From the NCBI GenBank assembly GCA_016931535.1, contig JAFGEP010000077.1, positions 1 to 60,506 on the forward strand: a stretch of 60,506 nt of DNA, given 5' to 3'. The notes beneath the pieces were generated by a model. It was not told the DNA's origin. It was given only the letters and a program-made list of their open reading frames with translations, and ran no database searches. Shown piece after piece: positions 1 through 9,156 of this stretch (positions within the stretch are counted from its first letter, which is position 1; each line of letters opens with the position of its first letter). Made by a program: the position numbers and the translations under genes. This DNA is from Bradymonadales bacterium (GTDB lineage Bacteria > Myxococcota_A > Bradymonadia > JAFGEP01).

Positions 1-1
1 C

Positions 2-493
2 CTTCCACCCGACCAGACACCGCAGTGCACCGAGGGGCGGGAGGGGTTCTTCCACCCCACCGATATGGCCGGAAATGCGGCCCGAATGGTGGTCAACCTG
101 ATCCTGCGGGACTTTTCGGACGATCGGCTGGCGGAGCGCGGCCGTCACCTCCTCGGGCTGGTGGACCAGCTGAAGGAAGAAGAGCCTCGGCTCCGCATCA
201 CCTGCGAGATCAATAGCCAGTACCGCAACATGGCGCCACTGCTCGCCCAGACTCCCGCCGTCCTGAAAAGGGCCTTTGACGCCATCCGAAGGACAGGGCT
301 GGAGTATCGACACAGCCCCGTGCGCGGAGGCACAGATGGAGCCCGCCTGACCGCCATGGGACTGCCAACCCCCAACCTGTTCACCGGCGGGCACGAGTAC
401 CACGGACCCAAGGAGTGGATCTCCACCCGGGCCATGGCTCTGGCCACCTGCACCATCCTGAACCTGGTCCAGCTCTGGGCGGTGGGGGAGTAG
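2..493 (+). CDS. pepT: Peptidase T (tripeptide aminopeptidase), 3' part only
   Basis: This is the C-terminal 163 residues of a zinc-dependent M20-family tripeptide aminopeptidase, a cytoplasmic enzyme that removes the N-terminal residue from tripeptides. The frame is open from base 2, so the start and the first metal ligands lie outside the window. The piece carries TPQCTEGREGFF, a conserved region of PepT, and GGTDGARLTAMGLPTPN followed by FTGGHEYHG, which includes the C-terminal metal-binding His of the family. It ends at a TAG and faces the glycosyltransferase gene, with a GC-rich repeat array between them. The match to PepT over the visible part is strong; a related M20 peptidase is the only alternative. 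Confidence 0.88.
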   Translation, partial: LPPDQTPQCTEGREGFFHPTDMAGNAARMVVNLILRDFSDDRLAERGRHLLGLVDQLKEEEPRLRITCEINSQYRNMAPLLAQTPAVLKRAFDAIRRTGLEYRHSPVRGGTDGARLTAMGLPTPNLFTGGHEYHGPKEWISTRAMALATCTILNLVQLWAVGE

Positions 494-499
494 TACCTC

Positions 500-676
500 G
501 CCAGAGGCCAGGATTGCCCCCACCGGCGGCTACGCGGGCAGCGCTTGTCCCAAGACCAGGATCGCCCCCTCCGCCCGCTACGCGGGCACCTCCCCCGGGC
601 GCTGCCTCGGGGGAGGATCGCCCCCTCCGCCCGCTACGCGGGCACCTCCCCCGGGCGCTGCCTCGGGGGAGGATCC
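500..676. repeat. GC-rich hairpin repeat array, locus A (period 56)
   Basis: Two almost identical 56-bp units (560-615 and 616-671) follow a degenerate unit at about 500-555. Each unit has two self-complementary parts: GCCCGC-TAC-GCGGGC, and an outer stem CCTCCCCCG...CGGGGGAGG. The same unit recurs in this window at 7398-7580, 19560-19708 and 43865-43892. The array lies between two convergent genes and abuts the stop codon of the minus-strand gene, so it could act as a two-way transcription terminator. That role is an inference; the repeat itself is seen directly. Confidence 0.85.
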
Positions 677-2953
677 TCAGAGGTTCGGCAGGAATCCGGT
701 CTTCACCACGTGCTCCCAGCTCAGCACCGGGGCCAGCCGCCTGGCCTCGTCGAAGCGCGCCCGATGTGGCCGGCTCAGCGCCTGGTGGAGCTCCCGGGCA
801 CACTGTAAAGAGGTCTCCCGCTCGACCTGCGCACGCACCGCTGCGCCGATGGGAGTCCCCGCCGGCAGATCGCGAGCCCTCTCGATGAAGTGGGCAACGA
901 CCAGGCTGGATGGCCCGGATACCCCCGTCGATCGAGCCGCCGACAGGACCGTCTCCACCGCACCGAAGGCGTCGGACAGGACACATACGCTGCCGGCGAA
1001 GTAGGGCTCCAGGGCGGCGATGCCAAACGGTTCGTAAGTGGACAACCCCAATTCGACGTGCGTTCCGGTACGCAGGGTGAAAAAGGAGCTGCCAAACAGG
1101 TCGTCCTCCTTGCCAGCCACCAGGTCGGGGGCGGGGTGCCCCTCCGAACCGCCGCAGGAGGGGCAGTTGACCTGCCCGATGTCGAGCCAGCGGTCGCAAC
1201 GGGCGCAGAACCACTGGACAAAGCCCAGCCGGCTGCGACTCCAGCCGAATTGGTTGACGAAGAGGATCAACCCGCGAGGGTCGTCATGCTGCCAGAAGTA
1301 CTCACGGTTGAACTGCTCGATCGGCTGGTAGGCCTCTTCGTCCCGGGGCAACAAGTCGCCTCCCGCGCTCCGCGAGACATGATGGAAGGGCCAGCCATAG
1401 TCCTTGCGCCAGCGCCCCACCTGTTGTGCGCTGGGCAGATCCGGGGCCGGATTGGCCAGCCAGATCAGCACCACCCGGGCCTTCTGGTGAGCGTCCAGGT
1501 AGGATCGCAGTAGCAGCGGCAAGCGCCAGGGGGCCTTGCTCACTTCGGTTCGAGAGACGCTGGTCCACAACTCGCAGTCCGGCTCCTGCTCCAACCGACG
1601 GGCGAACCGTGCCAGTCGAGCTGCCTCGCCACAGGCCGGACGCAGGGACTCCGCCACCGCCATCCGGGCGACGGCCCGGGCCAGCTCCTTCCGGGCCAGC
1701 TGGACCCGTGCGAACACCTGGTTCTCCCGGTCTGGGCTGCCATCCGGGTTGTCCAGCTCGAGCGGCATCGGCACCCCATTGGGGCAGAGGCGCAAGCGGC
1801 TCCCCAGATTGGGCAGCACCCAGCCGGTCTCGTCCCGCACCCGGTTCCCCACCGCCATCACTCGGCCGAACCGATCGGCCTCGCAGTTGATCCGGTGGTA
1901 GGGCACGTGGCGGAAGGGGTGGTTCCCCAGGCCGGGGCAGGTGGAGAACCGGGTATCGAAGCTCATCGCCTCCTGTCCGGCACGCTCCATGATCTGGTAG
2001 AAGCCCACGTCGAACCCCCCCAGCTCGAGCCCCAGCTCGGCCAGCGGCTGGCGCGCATCCAGGACCTTGCCCTCCACCATCAACCGAGCGATCCGGCATT
2101 CGTGCGCCATGTAGATGGTCCTCGGCACCAGGTTGGGTGACGCCAGACGCATCGCCCACCAGAGGGGAATGCCCAGCCAGTCGTGGGCCACGAAGGTGTC
2201 CACGCATCCCATGCCGGCCACCCCTTGGGCCAGACCAGAAGCCACGATCCGGGTAGCTGCCCACAACAGGGGCGCCGCATGCGTGTAGAACTGGACCTCC
2301 AGGAGGTAGGGGTTGCACTTGTAGGGAAGACCTTGCGGATCGGGGTAGAAGGCGCGCCCTCGGTTGAAAACCACCCCTCCCCCGATCGGCTTGCCGCCCG
2401 AGAACACCCGCTCATCGTCGCTCAGTGAGGGTCCCGTCTCGGGCACGATGGCCGGGAAACGGCGCTCGTACCAGGCCAGGTTGAACTCGTACTCCCGGTT
2501 GACGGCCGCCAGGAAGCGCTGGATCACCGTCTCCTTGAGCCCATGCGGCGAGGCCAGCACGACAGCCACCCGATGGGGCTCGCCCCGTTGCCGGGTGATG
2601 AAACGGCGCTCGCCGTAGGCCACCCGTCCACCCCACTCCGCCACCAGCGAGGCCAGCTGCCCGAAGGTCTGCCGAGGATCGGTCAGCAACGTCGGCCCGA
2701 CCGCCTGGTGCTCCGATGACGGTGGAGGGAAACGGGCGCTATCCCTCTGCGAGTCGAAGTGGAGCACCCCCATGCCCCCCCAGGACTCCGCACGACGCGC
2801 CGGTTCCCGGAAATCATAGGCGCCGGCCAGAATAGTGCGCTCGAACTCCTGGTGATAGAGATCCTCCACCAGCAGCCCTCCGTAGAGGACAGCACCGATA
2901 CCCGCGATCTTTCCCGCGGCCTCGTGGGTGGAATGCAGGATGATCTGCCCCAT
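677..2953 (-). CDS. Starch/glycogen synthase-like glycosyltransferase with inserted zinc ribbon
   Basis: A 758-residue GT-B glycosyltransferase. The N-terminus has the synthase-like pattern HEAAGKIAGIGAVLYGGLL, the middle has FVAHDWLGIPLWW (the HDW region of starch synthases), and the C-terminal half has EPFGIAALE near residue 640, the E-x7-E nucleotide-sugar motif. It probably extends an alpha-glucan from ADP- or UDP-glucose in the cytoplasm. A CARC...CPSC zinc ribbon sits at about residues 583-603, between the two Rossmann halves or within the second, and is not a normal part of GT5 or GT3 enzymes. The start at 2953 is chosen because AAGGAG lies five bases upstream; an earlier in-frame start exists but has no such signal. 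It is divergent from the sigma-54 activator gene. Confidence 0.75.
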   Translation of the reverse strand: MGQIILHSTHEAAGKIAGIGAVLYGGLLVEDLYHQEFERTILAGAYDFREPARRAESWGGMGVLHFDSQRDSARFPPPSSEHQAVGPTLLTDPRQTFGQLASLVAEWGGRVAYGERRFITRQRGEPHRVAVVLASPHGLKETVIQRFLAAVNREYEFNLAWYERRFPAIVPETGPSLSDDERVFSGGKPIGGGVVFNRGRAFYPDPQGLPYKCNPYLLEVQFYTHAAPLLWAATRIVASGLAQGVAGMGCVDTFVAHDWLGIPLWWAMRLASPNLVPRTIYMAHECRIARLMVEGKVLDARQPLAELGLELGGFDVGFYQIMERAGQEAMSFDTRFSTCPGLGNHPFRHVPYHRINCEADRFGRVMAVGNRVRDETGWVLPNLGSRLRLCPNGVPMPLELDNPDGSPDRENQVFARVQLARKELARAVARMAVAESLRPACGEAARLARFARRLEQEPDCELWTSVSRTEVSKAPWRLPLLLRSYLDAHQKARVVLIWLANPAPDLPSAQQVGRWRKDYGWPFHHVSRSAGGDLLPRDEEAYQPIEQFNREYFWQHDDPRGLILFVNQFGWSRSRLGFVQWFCARCDRWLDIGQVNCPSCGGSEGHPAPDLVAGKEDDLFGSSFFTLRTGTHVELGLSTYEPFGIAALEPYFAGSVCVLSDAFGAVETVLSAARSTGVSGPSSLVVAHFIERARDLPAGTPIGAAVRAQVERETSLQCARELHQALSRPHRARFDEARRLAPVLSWEHVVKTGFLPNL

Positions 2954-3269
2954 GGGTTCTCCTTGTCGTTGGTCGATCCGTCGCGTCTTGGTGGCTCTCT
3001 CGATGTTCTGGTACCAACCTCCGGTAAATGCAAGCCTGTTCGGCAGGCTGTGCCGGAGGGACAGAGAATCCCCCCTCTCCCGACCGCACGACACCTCCTC
3101 TCGCTTCACCGAAACGGCGGACAATTGCCACCCTCGTCGAGCCGGCTGGACAAATCGGCCGATTCTGAGCCATGGTTAGGGACACCGATGGTAACGCAGT
3201 CCCTTCAGAAAACGCTGAAGCCGGAAGCACCACCGGCCCGAACGAACGGGATCGACTGGAGAAACCGCA
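2954..3269. other. Divergent intergenic region with four GGACA words
   Basis: This 316-bp gap holds the promoters of the glycosyltransferase (leftward) and the PAS activator (rightward). I see no clear -35/-10 pair. The word GGACA occurs at 3059-3063, 3119-3123, 3148-3152 and 3180-3184. The same word and its complement make up the inverted repeat upstream of the hcp operon, so the activator may also bind here; this is inference only. Confidence 0.4.
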
Positions 3270-4604
<1,335 letters not shown>

Positions 4605-4646
4605 GCGAGATCCCAACCTATCGGAACTGTCTCGAAATACAACAAG

Positions 4647-4740
4647 TGTCCAGATTCCCATCGAGACTCTCCCCCTTTGCCCCGACACCCGATTGTCCAG
4701 TAACACCTCGTTATCATTAGGAATAATTGGACAACTGTCC
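4647..4740 (+). promoter_or_regulatory. Candidate upstream activator sites for the sigma-54 regulator
   Basis: An inverted repeat GGACA-AC-TGTCC lies at 4729-4740, about 140 bases upstream of the -24 element. Two further TGTCCAG half-sites occur at 4647-4653 and 4694-4700, about 47 bases apart. The distance is typical for enhancer-binding proteins, which act by DNA looping. Assignment to the neighbouring PAS activator rests on position alone. Confidence 0.5.
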
Positions 4741-4879
4741 CCTGAGGCAGCCCCGAGGATGCAACCTGTCTCGATCGGCCTGCAGCGGAACCGATACACC
4801 TCGATCCGAGGAGGCAGCAATCCAGACGTAACAGTACGGATATAAACGACAAATTTTATTTCCCCCGCCAGAAGGAGGT

Positions 4880-4895
4880 TGGCCTGTTCTTTGCG
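4880..4895 (+). promoter_or_regulatory. Sigma-54 (-24/-12) promoter of the hcp operon
   Basis: The sequence TGGCCTGTTCTTTGCG matches the sigma-54 consensus, with GG at 4881-4882 and GC at 4893-4894 exactly ten bases apart. It predicts a transcription start near 4906 and a leader of about 80 bases before the ferredoxin-like gene. The gene just upstream encodes a sigma-54 activator with an intact GAFTGA loop, which supports the call. Confidence 0.8.
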
Positions 4896-4984
4896 CACCC
4901 AGAGCGCCGTTTATTTGTCTGGTGGCCAAGACCTCGATCTGCTGGTCCGCCAGGCCATCACGGCGACATGGATAGGAAATAAAG

Positions 4985-5707
4985 ATGGCGACCAGGAAGA
5001 TCATCCGGATCGACGAGGAGCGGTGCGACGGCTGCGGCCTCTGTGTTCCAGCCTGTGCCGAGAAAGCGCTGCAGATCATTGGAGGAAAGGCTCGGCTCGT
5101 AAGTGAAACCTACTGCGATGGACTGGGCGAATGCCTGGGGGTCTGTCCGCAGGGTGCCATCACCATCGAGCAACGGGAGGCGATGGCCTTCGACCCGGAG
5201 GCGGTGCAAAGGCGCCTGGCAGCAAGCCAAGGCGACCCCGTCATGGCTTGCCCGTCCCTGCGAACCGAGCGTTTGAGAGTGACGGCTGCCAGGCAGGCGC
5301 CCTCCACCCGCGAGGATGCAGCCCCAGTCTCCTCCGCACTGACCCACTGGCCGGTGAAGCTGGCTCTGGTGCCACCTTCGGCGTCTTTCTTGCGGGACGC
5401 CGACCTCGTCCTGATGGCCGACTGCGCCGCCGTGGCCTCGATCGAGGTTCATCGAGCGATTCTTCCGTCTCACGCGGTGGTGATCGGGTGTCCCAAGTTC
5501 GACGATCCCAACCGGGCGCTGGTCAAGCTGGCCGATATCCTGCGGCAGGGGCAGATCCGCAGTTTGACGGTGCTGCACATGGAAGTTCCCTGCTGTTTCG
5601 GGTACAGATACCTGGCGACGCAGGCGATGCAACTTTCGGGCAAAGAGATCCCCCTGACCACCCGGGTTGTCGGCCGGCACGGCGAGATCGGAATCGAAGG
5701 GAGGTGA
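4985..5707 (+). CDS. [4Fe-4S] ferredoxin-like protein of the hcp operon
   Basis: A 240-residue soluble iron-sulfur protein. CDGCGLCVPAC at residues 14-24 is a classical [4Fe-4S] motif, and C44, C50 and C54 (CDGLGECLGVCPQGAI) give a second, unusually spaced set. The C-terminal half has no cluster motif but keeps isolated Cys in ADCAAV, GCPKFDD and EVPCCFG. Proteins of this shape often precede hybrid cluster proteins and probably deliver electrons to them; here the stop is six bases from the hcp start. The ATG follows AGGA at 4974-4977, and a sigma-54 promoter lies 90 bases upstream. The role as electron donor is inferred from the neighbour. Confidence 0.85.
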   Translation: MATRKIIRIDEERCDGCGLCVPACAEKALQIIGGKARLVSETYCDGLGECLGVCPQGAITIEQREAMAFDPEAVQRRLAASQGDPVMACPSLRTERLRVTAARQAPSTREDAAPVSSALTHWPVKLALVPPSASFLRDADLVLMADCAAVASIEVHRAILPSHAVVIGCPKFDDPNRALVKLADILRQGQIRSLTVLHMEVPCCFGYRYLATQAMQLSGKEIPLTTRVVGRHGEIGIEGR

Positions 5708-5713
5708 ACCGCG

Positions 5714-7366
5714 ATGAGCATGTTCTGTTACCAGTGTGAGCAAACCTCGAAGGGCAGCGGGTGCACCGCCTTCGGTGTGTGCGGCAAGGATCCGGACACG
5801 GCGGCACTGCAAGATCTCCTGATCCACGGGCTCAAGGGGCTGTCCATGTACGCCAGGAGAGCTCGCGACCTGGGGGCAAGCGACCCCGACCTGGATCGAA
5901 TGGCGATCGAGGTGTTGTTCACCACTGTCACCAACGTGAACTTCGATCCCGAGCGGCTGGCGGAGCTGGCCCGGCGGTTGGGCGAGGCGATCCAAAGAGC
6001 ACGTCTGTTGTACCAGGAGGCCTGCCGGAGCGCGGGCCGACAGCCGGAGATCCTGGACGGACCCGCAACCTGGCAACCGGCAGCGGACCTGAACGGTCTG
6101 ATAAGCCAGGGAGAGGAGATTGGCATCGAGAGTCGCATGGAAAGCCGAGGGAAGGATGCAACCGGGTTGGAGGAGCTGATCGTCTATGGGCTCAAGGGGA
6201 TGGCCGCCTATGCCGACCACGCCCTGGTCCTGGGGCGGTCTGACGAGCGGATCAACGCTTTTTTCCACGAGGCCCTCGACACGCTGGTTCAGGCGCACAC
6301 CCCCGAGGAGCTCCTGGCGCTGGCCCTCAAGGTGGGGGAGGTGAACCTGGCCACCATGGCCCTGTTGGACTCGGCACATACCGAGACCTTCGGTCATCCC
6401 CAACCCACCGCCGTGCGCATCGAGCCCAAGAAGGGCAAGGCCATCCTGGTCTCCGGACACGATCTGCTCGACCTGCTGGAGCTGCTCGAGCAGACCGAGG
6501 GTACAGGAATCCAGGTGTACACCCACGGGGAGATGCTTCCGGCCCACGGCTACCCGGAGCTGAATCGATTTGCGCACCTGGCGGGCAACTACGGCGGTGC
6601 CTGGCAGGATCAACGCCGGGAGTTCGACAGCTTTCCGGGCTCCATCCTGATGACCACCAACTGCATCCAGAAGCCGAAGGAAAGCTACAAGGGTCGCATC
6701 TTCACCACCGGTCTGGTGGCCTGGCCCGGGGTGGAGCATGTCCACCGTAGCGACTTCTCCCCACTGATCGAGGCTGCCCTGGCGGCCGACGGCTTCGAGG
6801 AGGACGGCCCTGACCGGACCATCCTGGTAGGCTTCGGACACGAGGCGGTGGCCGGTGTCGCCCCGACAGTTGTGGAGGCGGTGAAACAGGGGGCGATCCG
6901 CCACTTCTTCCTGATCGGCGGGTGTGACGGGGCCAAGTCGGGACGAAACTACTACACCGAGTTCGCCAGCACACTCCCCTCCGACTGCGTCATCTTGACG
7001 TTGGCCTGCGGCAAGTACCGCTTCAACAAGCTCCCCTTCGGAGAGGTCCAGGGCATCCCCCGGCTGCTCGACGTGGGCCAGTGCAACGACGCCTACTCGG
7101 CAATCCAGATCGCCTTGTTGCTGGCCGAGGCCTTCCAGACCGACGTCAACAGCCTGCCGCTCTCGCTGATCCTCTCCTGGTACGAGCAGAAGGCGGTGGT
7201 CATCCTGTTGACCCTGCTTCACCTGGGCATCCGGAACATCCGCCTGGGTCCCTCGCTGCCCGCCTTCATCACCCCGGCCATGCTCTCCATCCTGGTGGAC
7301 AAGTTCCACATCATGCCGATCACCACCGTCGAGCAGGACATGGCGGCGATCCTGGGTGGCTCCTAA
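5714..7366 (+). CDS. hcp: Hybrid cluster protein (hydroxylamine reductase / NO reductase)
   Basis: A 550-residue Hcp. This family reduces hydroxylamine to ammonia in vitro, and in some bacteria NO to N2O, in the cytoplasm under nitrosative stress. The N-terminal cluster motif is CYQCEQTSKGSGCTAFGVCG, with CX2CX8CX5C spacing as in strictly anaerobic types. The hybrid-cluster ligands are recognisable in order: THGEMLPAHGYPE, TTNCIQKP, GGCDGAKSG, LACGKYRFNK, GQCNDAY and EQKAVV. The ATG follows GGGAGGTG. It is the second gene of an operon driven by the sigma-54 promoter. The family assignment is secure; the physiological substrate is not shown by sequence. Confidence 0.96.
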   Translation: MSMFCYQCEQTSKGSGCTAFGVCGKDPDTAALQDLLIHGLKGLSMYARRARDLGASDPDLDRMAIEVLFTTVTNVNFDPERLAELARRLGEAIQRARLLYQEACRSAGRQPEILDGPATWQPAADLNGLISQGEEIGIESRMESRGKDATGLEELIVYGLKGMAAYADHALVLGRSDERINAFFHEALDTLVQAHTPEELLALALKVGEVNLATMALLDSAHTETFGHPQPTAVRIEPKKGKAILVSGHDLLDLLELLEQTEGTGIQVYTHGEMLPAHGYPELNRFAHLAGNYGGAWQDQRREFDSFPGSILMTTNCIQKPKESYKGRIFTTGLVAWPGVEHVHRSDFSPLIEAALAADGFEEDGPDRTILVGFGHEAVAGVAPTVVEAVKQGAIRHFFLIGGCDGAKSGRNYYTEFASTLPSDCVILTLACGKYRFNKLPFGEVQGIPRLLDVGQCNDAYSAIQIALLLAEAFQTDVNSLPLSLILSWYEQKAVVILLTLLHLGIRNIRLGPSLPAFITPAMLSILVDKFHIMPITTVEQDMAAILGGS

Positions 7367-7391
7367 CTGGCATACTGCAGTAGATAGAAGA

Positions 7392-7585
7392 CCCCCTCTC
7401 CCGAGGCGGAGACCGGGGGAGGTGCCCGCGTAGCGGGCGGAGGGGGCCGGCGCGCAGCGACGGAGGGGGCGATCCTAGCCTCTGGCCGAGCGTTCCTCCC
7501 CCGAGGCGGAGACCGGGGGAGGTGCCCGCGTAGCGGGCGGAGGGGGCCGGCGCGCAGCGACGGAGGGGGCGATCCTAGCCCCCGG
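7392..7585. repeat. GC-rich hairpin repeat array, locus B (period 100)
   Basis: Bases 7401-7480 are repeated without change at 7501-7580, a tandem repeat with a period of exactly 100 bp. The unit is the reverse complement of the locus A unit and also contains an extra part reading GGCGCGCAGCGACGGAGGGGG. It follows the hcp stop codon and precedes the cytochrome gene on the same strand. The strong hairpins could end hcp transcription, which would keep the cytochrome genes out of the sigma-54 operon. Confidence 0.88.
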
Positions 7586-7740
7586 CCAGGCGCTACTCCG
7601 AAACGCCACCAGTAGACAGAGAGACAACCGCTGGCGTAGACTCTGTCCGTCTCGACGGAAGATGACAGGACAGACACCGGTCGCACAGACCATCGAACCG
7701 AGGACCTCGAGCTGCAACCCACTTGTGGAGAGGGTTTCCC

Positions 7741-9156
7741 ATGAGCGAAGGCAGATCGTTCTCCCTGTTCCGTTCCGCTCGTCTGGCCATCGCCGGGCTG
7801 GTCACCCTGGTGGTGGTGCTGGGCATGGTCTTGCTGGTGGCATCCATCCGACACGCCGGGCAACCGGCCCTGGCACAGCGGGTCAACGCCCTGGCCGGCA
7901 GCAAGGACGAATGTGTGAGCTGCCATAGAACCTCCACACCGGGCATCGTGGAGCAGTTCGGGATGAGCACCATGGCCGCCGCCGAGGTGACCTGCCGTTC
8001 CTGCCACGAGGTGACGGCCGATCACCCGGGAGCGGTGGAGCACGAGGGCACCTATGTCCTCAACCAGCCCTCCACGGCCAAGTGCCAGCCCTGCCACAAC
8101 GCCGAGGCGAACCAGTACCTCTTGAGCCGTCACGGACTTCCGGCCTACGTCGCCTTCGCAGGCACAGAGAGTCTGACCCCCGAGCAGCGTCTCCTGTACG
8201 ACCGCATCGAGGAGGCCCGCTTCCAGCCCAACCGCGCCCGCAACGCCCTGTACCACCTGGAGGGACCGGCGGTCACGCGCTTCGCCTGCGAAGATTGTCA
8301 CAACGTGGGTCGACCTCACCCGGATGGCAGCGTGGGCGAGTGCCAGAAATGCCACCTGCGCCACCAGTTTACCCTGGAGCAGGCGCGCCGGCCCGAGACC
8401 TGCAACTTTTGCCATATCGGCCCGGATCACCCCCAGTGGGAGATCTACCACGAGTCTCCCCATGGCATCGCCTATGCCACCGACGGCCATCGCTGGAACT
8501 GGGAGGCGGAGGCGGGAACCCTCTCGGTCAATGACTTTCCAGCTCCCACCTGTGCCACCTGCCACTTCGGCGGATTCGGCTCCAGCGGCACCACCCACGA
8601 TGTGGGCGATCGCCTGACCTGGTTCCTGTTCGAGCCGATCAGCCTGCGGCGTCCGGGATGGGAAGGCAACCAGATGCGGATGCAGAACGTCTGCCTGGAA
8701 TGCCACAACACCAACTTCATCAGCGCCCTCTACGAGGACGCCGACGAGGCGACCGAGGCTGTCAACGCCTGGGTCCGGCAGAGCGACCAGATCCTGGCTG
8801 GGTTGCAGGAACGGGGGCTGGTCACCGACGCCCCCTTCGACGAGCTGTTCGACTTCGTTCATTTCGAGCTCTGGCATCACTGGGGGCGAACCGCCAAGTT
8901 CGGCATGTGGATGCAGGGCCCCGATTACACCCAGTGGCACGGCGCCTACGAGGTACTGCGAGCCCTCGCCGAGCTGGAGGAGATGGCCCACGCCAAGCTG
9001 GCCACGGCTGGCGCCGAGCCCCCGCCCCAGGGCGCAACCGACACCCCGCCCCCTGGTCCGACCGAAGCCCCTGGTCCGACCGACACCCCGCCCCCTGGTC
9101 CGACCGAGGCCCCACCCGATGTCGAAGCCACTGTCGAGATCGAAGCGGGCCCATGA
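7741..9156 (+). CDS. Octaheme c-type cytochrome, hydroxylamine oxidoreductase-like
   Basis: A 471-residue protein with eight CxxCH haem motifs at residues 58, 85, 115, 183, 201, 221, 271 and 318. One hydrophobic segment at 15-36 exports it to the periplasm or anchors it; a possible cleavage site follows at PALAQ. CNFCHIGPDHPQWE near 221, TTHDVGDRLTW near 284 and GPDYTQWHGAYE near 393 resemble hydroxylamine oxidoreductases and the related reductive HAOs of anaerobes. Whether Tyr396 is the cross-linking Tyr of the oxidising type needs an alignment. The last 45 residues are a Pro/Thr-rich repeat tail. The ATG at 7741 has GGAGAGGG upstream; a TTG at 7723 would lack one. Its stop overlaps the next start. 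Confidence 0.85.
   Translation: MSEGRSFSLFRSARLAIAGLVTLVVVLGMVLLVASIRHAGQPALAQRVNALAGSKDECVSCHRTSTPGIVEQFGMSTMAAAEVTCRSCHEVTADHPGAVEHEGTYVLNQPSTAKCQPCHNAEANQYLLSRHGLPAYVAFAGTESLTPEQRLLYDRIEEARFQPNRARNALYHLEGPAVTRFACEDCHNVGRPHPDGSVGECQKCHLRHQFTLEQARRPETCNFCHIGPDHPQWEIYHESPHGIAYATDGHRWNWEAEAGTLSVNDFPAPTCATCHFGGFGSSGTTHDVGDRLTWFLFEPISLRRPGWEGNQMRMQNVCLECHNTNFISALYEDADEATEAVNAWVRQSDQILAGLQERGLVTDAPFDELFDFVHFELWHHWGRTAKFGMWMQGPDYTQWHGAYEVLRALAELEEMAHAKLATAGAEPPPQGATDTPPPGPTEAPGPTDTPPPGPTEAPPDVEATVEIEAGP
9035..9117 (+). repeat. Short direct repeats encoding a Pro/Thr-rich tail
   Basis: The words CCTGGTCCGACCGA and ACACCCCGCCC recur several times here and encode PPPGPTEAP/GPTDTP repeats at the C-terminus of the octaheme cytochrome. 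This is probably a flexible linker. Such arrays expand and contract by slippage. Confidence 0.75.

Noticed and set aside
4958..7309. A 783-codon minus-strand open frame across the ferredoxin and hcp genes
   Set aside because: It spans two well-supported genes in antisense and has no domain or ribosome site.
7392..7585. CRISPR array
   Set aside because: The repeats are 80 bp long with only 20 bp between two copies, have internal hairpins and occur elsewhere as single units; no cas genes are near.
8658..9152. N-terminal extension of the duplicated membrane protein by 165 residues
   Set aside because: The extension lies inside the cytochrome gene in another frame and has no homology; the ATGA-coupled start at 9153 is better.
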